DNA from: Candidatus Aminicenantota bacterium
GTDB lineage: Bacteria; Acidobacteriota; Aminicenantia; Aminicenantales; UBA4085
NCBI GenBank assembly: GCA_026393895.1
Contig: JAPKZG010000023.1
Location: forward strand, 1 to 45,567
Direction: 5' to 3'
DNA length: 45,567 nt
Made by a program: the position numbers and the translations under genes. The notes under the pieces were generated by a model. It searched no databases and was not told the origin of the DNA. It was given only the letters and a program-made list of their open reading frames with translations. This document shows, piece after piece, positions 7,460 through 16,584 of the stretch. Position 1 is the stretch's first letter. Each line of letters begins with the position of its first letter.

Positions 7460-8463
7460 CCGATCCCCCGGATTTTTCTTTGGAGCAACAGAATCAGGAA
7501 GAGGACGGTTCCTAAAAGCGAAGTCAAAATCCCGAGCGGAATCTCACCGCTGAGGGCGACCCGGGCCAGATCATCGCAAACCAGGACGAAGATCCCGCCC
7601 AGGAGAACCGAGGCCGGAAGCAACACCCTCGTTTCCGAACCGACGAGACGCCGGCAGATATGCGGAACGATGAGGCCGACCCAGGCGATCTGCCCGGCCT
7701 TGGCCACGCCGATCGCGGTGACGGCCACGGCTGCGATCAAAACTCCCAGGCGTTCCCGGCCCGGCGCCGCACCCAGGGAGAAGGCGGTTTCATCCTTCAT
7801 GGCCAGGAGATTCAACCGCCAGCGCGTCGCCATCATATACGCCAGGCCGACGGCGATGACCGGCATCATTTCCATGACGTCCCGCCCGGTGATTCCCCAA
7901 AGCCCGCCCAGCATCCAATACGTGATGTCGGGGAGTTGTTTTTGCGGGTCGGCGATATATTTCATGATCCCGGTCCCGGCCGCGTAAAAAGCACCCACCA
8001 CGATTCCGGCCAGGACGAGGTGTAGGATTTTGTCTCCCAACCGGATCCGGCTCGCCAGAGCGTAGCTCAAGGCAAGCCCGAGAAAGGCGAACAACGCCGC
8101 CCCTCCTTGAACCGCCCAGGCATTCCCCGCGGCAAATACGATCGCCGCCGACGCGCCGAAGGCCGCGCCCTGGGAAACGCCCAAAAAACCCGCATCCACT
8201 AAAGGGTTCCGAAAGACGGTTTGAAAAACAGCGCCGGCCGCCGACAACGCCGCCCCCAGGAGAAAGGCCGCCGCGATGCGGGGCAGCCGAATATGAAGGA
8301 TGAGGTCCCGGGCGAGAGCGTCGTTTTCGATCACGGAAAATGGCGTCACGGCCGGGCCCGGATAGCGTCCGAACAGAATCGAAACCGCCAGGGCGGCTAC
8401 GGAAATCGCCGCCAGGATCCAGATCCGGCGGATCCGGAGGCGGCGGGCTTCGACAGGATTCAT
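7456..8463 (-). CDS. FecCD/BtuC-type ABC transporter permease
   Basis: A 335-aa polytopic protein of the FecCD family with about ten membrane helices. Family stretches include LHIRLPRIAAAFLLGAALS, FRNPLVDAGFLGVSQGAAFG and, near the end, GQIAWVGLIVPHICRRLVG, the loop that contacts the ATPase. The gene begins 3 nt after the binding-protein stop and overlaps the ATPase start by 4 nt, so the three genes are one operon. Confidence 0.95.
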   Translation of the reverse strand: MNPVEARRLRIRRIWILAAISVAALAVSILFGRYPGPAVTPFSVIENDALARDLILHIRLPRIAAAFLLGAALSAAGAVFQTVFRNPLVDAGFLGVSQGAAFGASAAIVFAAGNAWAVQGGAALFAFLGLALSYALASRIRLGDKILHLVLAGIVVGAFYAAGTGIMKYIADPQKQLPDITYWMLGGLWGITGRDVMEMMPVIAVGLAYMMATRWRLNLLAMKDETAFSLGAAPGRERLGVLIAAVAVTAIGVAKAGQIAWVGLIVPHICRRLVGSETRVLLPASVLLGGIFVLVCDDLARVALSGEIPLGILTSLLGTVLFLILLLQRKIRGIG

Positions 8464-8466
8464 GGT

Positions 8467-9549
8467 TCAGCGATAATCGGTTCGGATCGATGGAAGGATC
8501 TTCGCCTCGATGTCTTCCGGGCTCATCCCGTAAAGCTTGCGGAAAAACGACACGATCTCGGCGTTCATGTCCGTTCCGGCAAACCGTTCGGGATGAAATG
8601 TTTTGGCCAACCAGGTCAACCCGAGGATCCAACGAGGATCGGGCGTATCCCACCCGTAAATATCGGAGGGAAAAGCCCGCATTTTGCCGCCGCGAACGGC
8701 CCGTAACTCGCGCCACAGCGGGTCCGCGCCGATTTCCGCGAGCGTTTGCCGGGGATCCATAGTATGCCAGACGACCAGGACGATACGATCGGGATCCCAG
8801 CGGGCGATCTGCTCCATGTTGACGACCGTCCAGCCCGACGTATCGGCGGCCGCTTCCGCCCAGACCGGTCTTCCTCCGGCCAGACGGACCATGACGGTTT
8901 GAATCCAGGGGGTCGCCGGGACCCGGACGGCGATCTTGGCCCCGCGGGACATCGTCATAGCCAGGAAAACGGTCGGTTTCTTGTCGTCCGCGAGACCGGC
9001 CAGGGCGCCTTCGATCCGGTCGAGCCGGTCCTGGTAGAAACGGGTGATCTCTTCGGCCCGGGAAGGATTTCCCAAGATAAGCCCGATGAGACCGATGTCT
9101 TTCCGGTATTGTTCCGGATTCTCCAGGCCGAGATAAACGACCGGAATCCCCACTTTCTCCAACGCGTCCCCCTTGGGGTCGGGCGCGATTCCGCGCATCA
9201 GCACCAGGTCGGGATGCAGGGCGGCTACCTCTTCCACCCCAGTGTTCGGGCCCGGGAAAGCCCGCTTGTCGAAATCGGCGTCGATCAACGGGATAAATTC
9301 GCTGGCCTTCGACCCCCGGCGCTCCCAACCGATGAGCCGGCTCCGGCTCTCTGGAAACATAAACAACAAGTGGGCGATGATCTGGGGACCGTGCCCGATC
9401 GCCAGGATCCTCTGCGGCGGTTTTTCCAACGTAATTGTCCGCCCGGCCGCGTCCTGAAACACCACGGGGTCTTGCGAAAAGACGAAAACGGGCCCGAAAA
9501 TGAGGATAAGGGCGGCAATGGCCGGAAAAGTGTTCGGGCGCAAGGGCAT
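8467..9549 (-). CDS. ABC transporter substrate-binding protein (FecB/BtuF type)
   Basis: A 360-aa periplasmic binding protein. The start at 9549 is chosen because AAGGAG lies 6 nt before that ATG and a clear signal peptide follows (MPLRPNTFPAIAALILIFG, probable cleavage near FSQ-D). An in-frame start 48 codons upstream would bury the signal peptide. Family features: DAAGRTITLEKPPQRILAIG near the mature N-terminus, then ALHPDLVLMRG, WDPDRIVLV and RAVRGGKMRAFP. This is the cluster A-II/TroA-like class used for siderophores, cobalamin and some oxyanions. It is the first gene of the importer operon. The C-terminal residues after the WILGLTWLAKTFHPE stretch carry an extra short helix. Confidence 0.9.
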   Translation of the reverse strand: MPLRPNTFPAIAALILIFGPVFVFSQDPVVFQDAAGRTITLEKPPQRILAIGHGPQIIAHLLFMFPESRSRLIGWERRGSKASEFIPLIDADFDKRAFPGPNTGVEEVAALHPDLVLMRGIAPDPKGDALEKVGIPVVYLGLENPEQYRKDIGLIGLILGNPSRAEEITRFYQDRLDRIEGALAGLADDKKPTVFLAMTMSRGAKIAVRVPATPWIQTVMVRLAGGRPVWAEAAADTSGWTVVNMEQIARWDPDRIVLVVWHTMDPRQTLAEIGADPLWRELRAVRGGKMRAFPSDIYGWDTPDPRWILGLTWLAKTFHPERFAGTDMNAEIVSFFRKLYGMSPEDIEAKILPSIRTDYR

Positions 9550-9728
9550 CTCCTTTCCATGGATCGGGGGGCGGGGACGTTTCCGTCCCGGCCGTTGTCC
9601 GGATCTTGTCCGGCGCTTCGACGGCGGGCCATCGAGTCGATGCTCCTTAGGCCGGACCGTTCGGAGAATATAGAAGCGCGGGAATTCTATCACACGCGTA
9701 TTTGTCCTTCAAACGGACGGGCAAAGTC

Positions 9729-9734
9729 ATTATA
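9729..9734 (-). promoter_or_regulatory. -10 element upstream of the importer operon
   Basis: Perfect TATAAT on the minus strand, about 180 nt before the binding-protein ATG. No convincing -35. The long leader shows none of the conserved cobalamin-riboswitch boxes I looked for. Confidence 0.4.
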
Positions 9735-9852
9735 TGTCGTCGAGTCAGATTGATTACGTACAGAACGCACTGGTTAAAATCCGTCCGACGGGTGGGAGGC
9801 TGGGGGCTCCCCAAAATTCGAAACGTTAATAGCAATATGCTTTTTCGGCTTT

Positions 9853-9977
9853 CAGAATATCTCCATGGACCGTGAGAAGTTTTGGGGGTGTGCACTTGTC
9901 GGCAAGACCGACCGAGTACCCGCGCAAAGCGCAGGCCGACTCAGGACCCGTCGGACGAAGATCTTTTGAGACACTAT
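9853..9977 (-). ncRNA. candidate structured RNA, possibly 6S-like
   Basis: Read on the minus strand, TAGTGTCTC (9976-9968) can pair with GAGATATT (9863-9856), enclosing about 100 nt. At the centre is a strong hairpin with the arms GAGT/ACTC and an inner GCGC stem. It is bordered by CCTGAGTCGG on one side and TACTCGGTCGGTC on the other. These resemble the two strands of the 6S RNA bubble (CCTGAGCCG and GCTCGGTCCGTC in E. coli). The length (about 125 nt) is short for 6S. It could instead be a leader of the plus-strand gene at 10045. No promoter was found, so this is a weak call. Confidence 0.25.
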
Positions 9978-10044
9978 CGGCGCCCCGCGTTGACTTGGGA
10001 CGTCCTTCCCCTTACCATGGGGAACGCGTTCGAGGAGGTATTTC

Positions 10045-10482
10045 ATGGCCCTGAAAGATAAAATGATTCCCCCGGATCCAAAGCCGGATGAGGTTCTCTC
10101 GGCCGAAATCGACCGCCTGAAGGAAGCCGACGGGACGGTTTCCTGCGCGGCCACCATCCGCCTGGCCGAAAAAACGGGAGTGAAACCGGAAGAAGTCGGC
10201 CGGACCCTCGATGCGCTCGCCGTCCATCTCAGCCTCTGTCAAATCGGCATATTCGGATATCCCGGCCACGCCAAGGGATGGGCCGCGGCCGGCGCCGCTT
10301 TGCAACTCGTTCCGGACGGGTTGATAGAAGCCCTGGAAGACGCCGGAGGCGTCGAAAAACGGATCACCTGTTCGGAAATTTGGAAGATCGCCGCGAAATT
10401 CCGTGTTTCCCGGATACTGGCCGGTTATGTCGCCGACCAGGCCGGCCTTAAAATCAAAGGATGTCAACTGGGCGCTTTTTAA
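10045..10482 (+). CDS. protein with duplicated CQxG domain, unknown function
   Basis: A 145-aa soluble protein with a good ribosome site (GAGGAGG 8 nt before ATG). Two halves repeat each other. The first runs from VSCAATIRLAEKTGV to SLCQIGIFGY, the second from ITCSEIWKIAAKFRV to KIKGCQLGAF. Each half has a Cys, a helix-turn-helix-like Ala/Val pattern, an Asp, and a closing CQ(I/L)G.F motif, giving two paired cysteines per half (TC/SC and CQ). This could bind a metal or a cofactor, or be a small DNA-binding fold. It lies 39 nt before the radical SAM gene on the same strand and is probably co-transcribed. I cannot name a family with confidence. Confidence 0.8.
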   Translation: MALKDKMIPPDPKPDEVLSAEIDRLKEADGTVSCAATIRLAEKTGVKPEEVGRTLDALAVHLSLCQIGIFGYPGHAKGWAAAGAALQLVPDGLIEALEDAGGVEKRITCSEIWKIAAKFRVSRILAGYVADQAGLKIKGCQLGAF

Positions 10483-10521
10483 GCCGGATGCGCGCCTGAC
10501 GTAAACAGATCGAATCCGGCC

Positions 10522-11526
10522 ATGAACGCCCGCAAGATCGAACGGATCGAACGGGCGCTCTCTGCCTGGGAAGGTCAGGAGACCGATTGCGCCCTTTGTC
10601 CCCGGGAATGCCACGCCGACCGCAGCCGCGGCCCGACCGGATATTGCCGGACAGGGACCAAGGCCGTCATTGCCTCCGCCCTGCTTCATTTCGGGGAGGA
10701 ACCCGTCCTCAGCGGACTCCACGATTGCGCGGATTCGGAATCCTCGAATGTTTCGCGGCGCGGATCCGGGACGATTTTTTTTTGCGGCTGCAATCTGCGC
10801 TGTCTCTTCTGTCAGAATTATCAAATCAGCTGGCTCGGCCGGGGGCGCCCGGTCGAGGACGAAGAGCTTGCCGACATGATGCTCGACCTGGAACGCCGCG
10901 GCGCCCTCAACATCAACCTCGTTTCCCCCACGCAGGCAATCCTCCCGATTCTGCGGGCCCTCCGCCTCGCCCTGGCCCGGAGACTTTCGCTTCCCCTGGT
11001 TTACAACACCAACGGCTATGAACGGGCAGACGTCATCGAACGGCTGGCCGGGATCGTTGATATTTACCTGCCGGATTGCAAATACGCCCTGTCCGAACCC
11101 GCCGCCCGGCTGTCCGGGGCGGCCGATTATTTCGACCACGCCGGGCCGGCGCTCCAGGAAATGTTCGTTCAACAACCCGATTTGATTCTCGACGCAGGCG
11201 GCTTCGCCTCCGCCGGGACGATCTTCCGCCATCTGGTCCTTCCGGGCCAGGTTCCCAATTCGCTGGCCGTTTGCGACTGGCTGGCCGAAACTTTTCGGCC
11301 GACCGTTCCCTTGAGTTTAATGAGCCAGTACCAGCCGTGCTGGCGCGCCCCGGAAGACCTCCGCCGGCCCCTTCTTCCCGACGAATACGGGGCGGTCCTC
11401 GACCGGGCGCGTCGTTTGGGATTCGATCCTCTCTTCGTCCAATCCGCGCTTTTCGCCGAGGACGAACACCTGAACCCGGATTTTGAGCGGAAAAGTCCGT
11501 TCCACTGGAAACGGCGAAACGACTGA
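10522..11526 (+). CDS. radical SAM protein, PflA-like
   Basis: A 334-aa radical SAM enzyme. CNLRCLFC (near residue 94) gives the three Cys that hold the [4Fe-4S] cluster for S-adenosylmethionine cleavage. An upstream Cys cluster, CALCPRECHADR...GYC, is typical of the class annotated as putative pyruvate formate-lyase activating enzymes (COG1313). LVYNTNGYE, IYLPDCKY and MSQYQPCW also fit that class. No glycyl radical enzyme lies nearby, so the target is unknown. The gene is probably in one operon with the duplicated-domain protein upstream. Convergent with the DUF3014 gene 11 nt downstream. Confidence 0.9.
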   Translation: MNARKIERIERALSAWEGQETDCALCPRECHADRSRGPTGYCRTGTKAVIASALLHFGEEPVLSGLHDCADSESSNVSRRGSGTIFFCGCNLRCLFCQNYQISWLGRGRPVEDEELADMMLDLERRGALNINLVSPTQAILPILRALRLALARRLSLPLVYNTNGYERADVIERLAGIVDIYLPDCKYALSEPAARLSGAADYFDHAGPALQEMFVQQPDLILDAGGFASAGTIFRHLVLPGQVPNSLAVCDWLAETFRPTVPLSLMSQYQPCWRAPEDLRRPLLPDEYGAVLDRARRLGFDPLFVQSALFAEDEHLNPDFERKSPFHWKRRND

Positions 11527-11537
11527 GCGGCCGACGC

Positions 11538-12347
11538 TTACCGGTATGGCCGCGGAACGGGCAATTGGGCCTCGGTGAATCCCAAAGCCAGGGCGATTTC
11601 CCGCAACTTCACCTGGATGAGCTGAAGGTTTTCCGGACCCATCCGGATCAGGTGTTTTTGGACGTCATCGAGTTCTTCGAGTTTGGCGTCTTTGAAAAAA
11701 TACGTCGTGACGTTCTTTCTCACCGCGATCGGGTCTTCGAGGACAGGCGTCCTCAGGATTTCGATGATCGCCCGGTAGAGCACTTGATTGAAATCTCCTT
11801 CCGGATATCCCAATTCGCGATAGGCCTGCCGGAGCAGGTCCCGGCACATCCCGTAAGCCCGGGCGCATCCTTCCGGGCTGAGGGTGTCGAAAACGTCGGC
11901 CGCAGCGTTATATCGGGCGTATGAGCCCGAATCGAGGTACGTCTCGCTTCCCCTCACGAGGATCTTGAAAGGCCCGGCCGGGACGAAGAAATCGAATTGC
12001 GTCCGGGGGCTTTGGCCATTGGCAATATTGTCGACGGCGGCGACGCATCGCCGCAGCAGGTCCTTGCTTTGGAGCCAGTGCGTCAGGACGGGATTCCGCG
12101 AAATTTCTCCGACCAGCGTCCGGACGGCTTCGTCGCTCCGGTCCAGGGCCACGGCCAACGGCGTCAACGCCGTTCCGTCGATGACATCCGGTTTTTCCGC
12201 GTCCATCTTTTCAGCCTGGGCCGGGGTGATTCCTCCCCCGGTGTTTTTCCCCCGGCCGGAGAAGAAATAGTAATAGGCGCTGATTCCCAGGACGATGACG
12301 ATCAAAATGACGACGGCCGCTCGGATGATTTTCTGTTTTTCCTCCAT
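11538..12347 (-). CDS. DUF3014 membrane-anchored protein
   Basis: A 269-aa protein with one N-terminal membrane helix (AAVVILIVIVLGISAYYYFF, residues 10-29) and a soluble domain matching the DUF3014 pattern: LDRSDEAVRTLVGEIS, WLQSKDLLRRCVAAVDN, FDFFVPAGPFKI, SYARYNAAADVFDTL and a C-terminal MGPENLQLIQVKLREIALALG. Function is unknown in the family; the domain should face the periplasm. It is the last gene of a run that starts with the PEGA/NHL gene and the DUF4097-like gene (11-nt gap), all exported. Confidence 0.85.
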   Translation of the reverse strand: MEEKQKIIRAAVVILIVIVLGISAYYYFFSGRGKNTGGGITPAQAEKMDAEKPDVIDGTALTPLAVALDRSDEAVRTLVGEISRNPVLTHWLQSKDLLRRCVAAVDNIANGQSPRTQFDFFVPAGPFKILVRGSETYLDSGSYARYNAAADVFDTLSPEGCARAYGMCRDLLRQAYRELGYPEGDFNQVLYRAIIEILRTPVLEDPIAVRKNVTTYFFKDAKLEELDDVQKHLIRMGPENLQLIQVKLREIALALGFTEAQLPVPRPYR

Positions 12348-12358
12348 CGCGCCCTTCC

Positions 12359-13159
12359 TTATCCGGATTTCCGGATGCTCACGTTTCCCCTCCGCGCCGA
12401 GACGATGATCAGGGCGCCTTCGCCGGTCCCGATCGTCCCGGAAGCTTTTGTTTTTTCGGCGGCCGGGGTCAGGTTGAAATCGCAGACGACCGTTCCTTCC
12501 CCGGCGTCGGCTTCCAGGCGTCCGTTAAAGCCGGGTTCCAGGGAGAGCTCGACCGGGCCTTCGTTCAGGACGAGGCGTACGCCATCCTCATTTCTCAGGT
12601 CGAGCAACTCGGCCTGGATTGAGCCCCGCCCGAGCTCGGCGTCCAGGCCGCCGGAAAAGTTTTCGATCCGGATGTCGCCGTCGTCGAGCCGAAGGCGGGC
12701 CTCTCCGTAAAGGTCGGAAAGGGCGATGCGGCCCCGGCGTCCGCTGACGCTCCCGAGGACGACATGATGCGGGACTTGAATCAGAAGATGGATGATCCGG
12801 TCGCCGGTGAAAGCTTCATCGCGCGGCCGGGCCTTGATCGTAACGATCTTGTCCTTGGTTTCGACTTCGACACGCGGGACGATTTCGCTCCTTTGAAGCG
12901 ACCGGTCCGGGACCCCCGCAGATTCGTCCCACGTTTCCTCGGCCGTGATTTCCAGCTCGTTGCGGTCCCAACCGCGAATGATGATGTTTCCGAAAGCGTT
13001 GTCCACCCGGAGGACGCCCCCGGTCTCGAACGCCACCGTTTGGCGGAAGGGCTCCCGGGGCTGATTCCATCGGCTCCCCTCATCCACGAAAACCGGGATG
13101 ACGCATGACACAGACGCCGCCACCCATCCTGCCAATATCGCCGAATACAATTTTTTCAT
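12359..13159 (-). CDS. DUF4097-like exported beta-strand repeat protein
   Basis: A 266-aa protein. The ATG at 13159 overlaps the stop of the upstream PEGA/NHL gene as ATGA and follows GGAGGGGAG, so it is preferred to the in-frame start 11 codons earlier. A short signal ends with a Cys (WVAASVSC), suggesting a lipoprotein. The body is beta-strand repeats of the DUF4097 (putative adhesin) type: LRVDNAFGNIIIRGWDRNELEITAEE, KIVTIKARP and HHVVLGSVSGRRGRIALSDLYG. These form stacked right-handed strands in known members. Role unknown; probably envelope surface. Confidence 0.82.
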   Translation of the reverse strand: MKKLYSAILAGWVAASVSCVIPVFVDEGSRWNQPREPFRQTVAFETGGVLRVDNAFGNIIIRGWDRNELEITAEETWDESAGVPDRSLQRSEIVPRVEVETKDKIVTIKARPRDEAFTGDRIIHLLIQVPHHVVLGSVSGRRGRIALSDLYGEARLRLDDGDIRIENFSGGLDAELGRGSIQAELLDLRNEDGVRLVLNEGPVELSLEPGFNGRLEADAGEGTVVCDFNLTPAAEKTKASGTIGTGEGALIIVSARRGNVSIRKSG

Positions 13160-14943
13160 ACCGGGTTTCTCCCCTCCGGGGTTTCCAGGCAAGACCCGCG
13201 GAAAGCCGTTTTCGCTTCGGGGGCGTTGAGGCCCGTTTGGACCTGGAAGATCTGAACGCGATGGTTTTCCCGCTCAATGACGTAAATCCGTCCGCTTCCG
13301 TCTTCGACAAGGCCGCATGGATTTCCGAATTCTCCGCTTTCGGTTCCAGGTGAGCCCCAAGCGCAGACGAATCCGCCGGCGGGATCGTATTTCAGGATCC
13401 GTTGTCCGCGAGGATCGGCCAAAAAGACGCACCCTTCCGCGTCCACGGCCAGAGCGGTGGCGTCGCCGACGGGTTCGCCGGTCGGCCCTTTCGGCTCCCA
13501 GGCGGATTTCAGGGAACCGTCGCGCTCGAAGATCTGGACATGAAGGGAATCCAGGACGTAAACCTCGGGTCCGCGGACGGCCACCGCGCGCGGGTTCTGG
13601 AAATTCCCGGCTGTCCCGCCCGGGCCGCCCCACGTTTGAACCGGGATTCCTTCCGCCGACCTTATTTGGACGCGATCGTTGCCCGAATCGGCGATATAAA
13701 CCCGGCCGTCTTCGTCAACGGCCAAGCCGAGCGGCGTATTGAGTTCGCCCGGACCCGAACCGAACGACCCCCATTGAGACAACAACCGGCCATCCGGCCG
13801 CAATTGAAAGATCACATGGTTCTCGGAATCGCTCAAAAGAAAGTTTCCGGAGGAAGTGACGGCCAAACCTCCGATGCGCAGCAGACCCATCTCGGCTAAA
13901 ATCCCCGGCTCGGAGCGCCAGATGAGCCCGCCTTTTTCGTCGAAAATCTTGAGCTTGGCGTCGCTGGAGTCGCCGATGACAAACGTTCCCGAAATCCCTC
14001 GCGCGATCACAACCGGAGATTTCAACAATGTGCTTTCCAGACCTCCCCATGTCCCGGCCGGAAGATAATTCGCGGCGATCAGGCGGACCTCCCATTCGAG
14101 TTTGGGATTTTCCAAAGTCGCTTCCAAAACCGCTTCTTCCTCCCGAAAACCCGGAAGAAGCAGCCGAAGACGATGCGGCCCCGGCGTCAACCCGGAGAGT
14201 TCCGTTTCCGACACTTGCCCGGTATCCTGGCCGTCCAGGAAAACCTTCGCTCCGGCCGGTATCGAACGAATGCGGGCCGACATATCCACCGCCTTCAATT
14301 CGTACTCCCGGCGGGTCTCATATTGTTCGATCGCCACTTCGTCCCGGATGCTCTCGTACCCGGGCTTTTCAATTTCAACGACGATAGGACCGGGACCGGG
14401 CGCCTGATAGAGGACCGGTGTCATCCCTATTTCCCGCCCGTCGATCCGAACCATCGCCCCGGGCGGCTCGGAGATGAGGCCGAGAACATAATCGCTGTTC
14501 TCCCCCCGGCTTTCGCGTTCGGCCTGTTTTAAAAGGGGCAAGACTTTCGGGTCGAAAACGTTTTTCGTCGTCGCCCGGGCGATGTCCGGACCGAGGGCGT
14601 AAAGGCTTTGGAATTCCCTCCGGGCGGCCGTTTCATTGCCCAGGCAGATCTCCGCCAGCCCCCGCAGCAAAAAAACCTCGGCCGAGAGTTCGATTCTTTG
14701 TTTCGCCTCCGGGACGGAGAGCAGACGCGCTAGCACCGGGGTCAGGAGGTTCAAGGCTTCGGCGCACTTTCCGTTTTCCCGAAGGGCGTCTCGGGCATTT
14801 TCGATTTGGGCGGCTATCTCCGCGGCGATGTCCTGAGAGACGTTCTCCTGCCCGGATGAGCCTCCGACGGCCGAGGCCGAAAGAACAACCACGGCGATCA
14901 CCGCCGCGGCTCCCGGACGAAGAACGATGCGAAAAGTTTTCAT
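13156..14943 (-). CDS. exported PEGA and NHL-repeat protein
   Basis: A 595-aa secreted or periplasmic protein. ATG at 14943 is taken as start; it lies 5 nt after the broken acyl-CoA synthetase stop, with AAGGA upstream. Signal peptide at about 1-30. An alpha-helical, TPR-like region (about 35-135) has AEICLGNETAARREFQSLYALGPD. Two PEGA domains follow: LISEPPGAMVRIDGREIG and SIPAGAKVFLDGQDTG. Then come five or more NHL blades, such as NTPLGLAVDEDGRVYIADSGN, NPRAVAVRGPEVYVLDS and ALAVDAEGCVFLADP, forming a propeller. Both domain types bind surface polysaccharide or protein partners in other systems; a ligand cannot be named here. Translation is coupled to the DUF4097-like gene. Confidence 0.87.
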   Translation of the reverse strand: MKTFRIVLRPGAAAVIAVVVLSASAVGGSSGQENVSQDIAAEIAAQIENARDALRENGKCAEALNLLTPVLARLLSVPEAKQRIELSAEVFLLRGLAEICLGNETAARREFQSLYALGPDIARATTKNVFDPKVLPLLKQAERESRGENSDYVLGLISEPPGAMVRIDGREIGMTPVLYQAPGPGPIVVEIEKPGYESIRDEVAIEQYETRREYELKAVDMSARIRSIPAGAKVFLDGQDTGQVSETELSGLTPGPHRLRLLLPGFREEEAVLEATLENPKLEWEVRLIAANYLPAGTWGGLESTLLKSPVVIARGISGTFVIGDSSDAKLKIFDEKGGLIWRSEPGILAEMGLLRIGGLAVTSSGNFLLSDSENHVIFQLRPDGRLLSQWGSFGSGPGELNTPLGLAVDEDGRVYIADSGNDRVQIRSAEGIPVQTWGGPGGTAGNFQNPRAVAVRGPEVYVLDSLHVQIFERDGSLKSAWEPKGPTGEPVGDATALAVDAEGCVFLADPRGQRILKYDPAGGFVCAWGSPGTESGEFGNPCGLVEDGSGRIYVIERENHRVQIFQVQTGLNAPEAKTAFRGSCLETPEGRNPV

Positions 14944-14948
14944 CCCAT

Positions 14949-16584
14949 TCAATCCTTGTACAAGGCGTCGATCATATCCTTGTATTTTTCCTCCACCCGG
15001 GCCCTCTTGACCTTGAGCGTCGGAGTCAGCTCGTCCCGTTCGATGTCGAACTCCCGGTCGAGGAGGATGATTTTTTTGATTTTTTCATACGAGGCCAGTC
15101 CGGGCGTACAGCGGTCGATTTCCGCCCGGATGAATTCCTGAATGTCCGCCCTGGCGCACAGGTCCCTATCCTCGATAAACGGAATCCCCCGCTCGCGGGC
15201 ATAGGCCTCCAGTTTTTCGAAATTGGGAACGATAAGAACCGAAATGAATTTGCGGCGGGCGCCGACGACGACCGCCTGGGCGATATAAGGGCTCTGTTTC
15301 AGGAGATTTTCGATCGGTTGCGGGGCGACATTCTTGCCGCCGGCCGTGACGATCAAGTCTTTCTTCCGGTCCGTGATAACCAGGAAGCCCTCGCCGTCAA
15401 GATGGCCGATGTCTCCGGTGTGCAGCCATCCGCCGACCAGAGCCTCGGCCGTTTCCGCTTCTTTCTTGTAATATCCCCGCATGACATTCGCTCCGCGGAC
15501 AAGGATCTAAAAATTCGGCGATGTCGCGCGACAGCGGGGCGCCGCCGGATACGAAAAATTTCACCCGGCCGCCGGTCTTCTCCAGAATTTTCGAAAAAAC
15601 GAGTTTCTGGGCGAGGCGAAGGCGCGGGCTTTTCCGGGGGAAGAGGGCAGCCGTCCGTTGCTGGGCCTTCCGGCTTGCATCCAGCCCGCCGCGCAGCGCC
15701 CAGAAAAATATTTTCTTTTTGACCGCCGACCCGGCCAGGACGCTGTCCATGATCCGGGAGTAGAGCTTTTCGAAGAGGCGCGGCACGCTGACCATGATCG
15801 TGGGATGGATTTCCAGAAGGTTTTCGGCGACGGTATCGATGCTCTCGGCAAAGGCCAGCGTGGCCCCCTTGTACAGGAAGGAAAACGTCGTCATCCTCTC
15901 CAGGACGTGCGACAGCGGAAGGAAGGAGAGGATCGTGTCGCCGGCGTTGAAATCGGTCACGGCGTCGAGCGCCTGGGAGTTGCTGAAGAAATTTCGGTGG
16001 GTCAGCATGACCCCTTTGGGGATTCCGGTCGTTCCGCTGGTATAGATGATGGAGGCGATATCGTCCGGCCGGACGGCCGCGACCGACCGCTCGAACGCCT
16101 CCGGGTCGGACGCGTCGGCCCGCCGGCCCTCATCGATCACCGTGTCAAATGAAACAAACCCGGCCGGGGGGTTCGGCTCATACGACAGGAAATGGGTGAC
16201 CTGGGACAATAACGGACGGACCGCTTCGATTTTGACCCGCAGCTCGGGCGTCGAGCAGACGACGAACCTCGCTTCGGAATCGTCGATGATGTAGCGGATC
16301 TGTTCGGGCATCAAGGTCGGGTAGATCGGTACCGTCACTCCTCCGGCGGCCAGGTTGGCGAAATCGGTCATCACCCATTCAGGTCGGTTTTCCGCCAAAA
16401 TGATCAGCTTGTCGCCGGGCTCCTGGCCCAGAGCGCGAAGGCCCAGGGCGATGAACCGGATGCGGTCGTAGAACTCCCGACTCGAGATCGGGACATACCG
16501 TCCCTTTTCTTTATAAAGGAGCTGGTCGGGCTTCCCGTAGGATCGAAGCGTGTTCAGGGGAATTTGACATAGCGTCTCAATCAT
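14949..16584 (-). pseudogene. long-chain acyl-CoA synthetase (FadD15-like), internal deletion and frameshift
   Basis: Two frames together encode an AMP-forming acyl-CoA ligase. The first (16584 to about 15513) has the start MIETLCQIPLNTL, the ATP-binding IIYTSGTTGIPKGVML and GGAPLSRDIAEF. The second (about 15505 to 14949) resumes at ILVRGANVMRGYY and continues with GGWLHTGDIG and VTAGGKNVAPQPIENLL. Between AEF and ILVRG roughly 45-50 residues of the family are missing, including the adenylation motif around GYGLTE, and the frame changes. Remaining coding length is about 545 codons; adding the missing block gives about 595, the normal size. A good ribosome site (GGAGGG) precedes the ATG. As written the gene cannot make an active enzyme. 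Deletion in the genome or loss during assembly are both possible. Confidence 0.85.

Larger units (their letters stand above)
9550..10044. other. 495-nt intergenic region, no protein gene seen
   Basis: Divergent region between the importer operon (minus) and the gene at 10045 (plus). It holds the importer leader, a GC-rich hairpin cluster at about 9853-9977, and a TTCCCC/GGGGAA hairpin at roughly 10007-10026 just before the ribosome site of the 10045 gene. No frame here has the codon pattern of the neighbouring genes. Confidence 0.6.

Noticed and set aside
9550..9762. Possible cobalamin riboswitch in the leader of the FecBCD-type operon
   Set aside because: None of the conserved B12-box or core stretches could be found on the minus strand.
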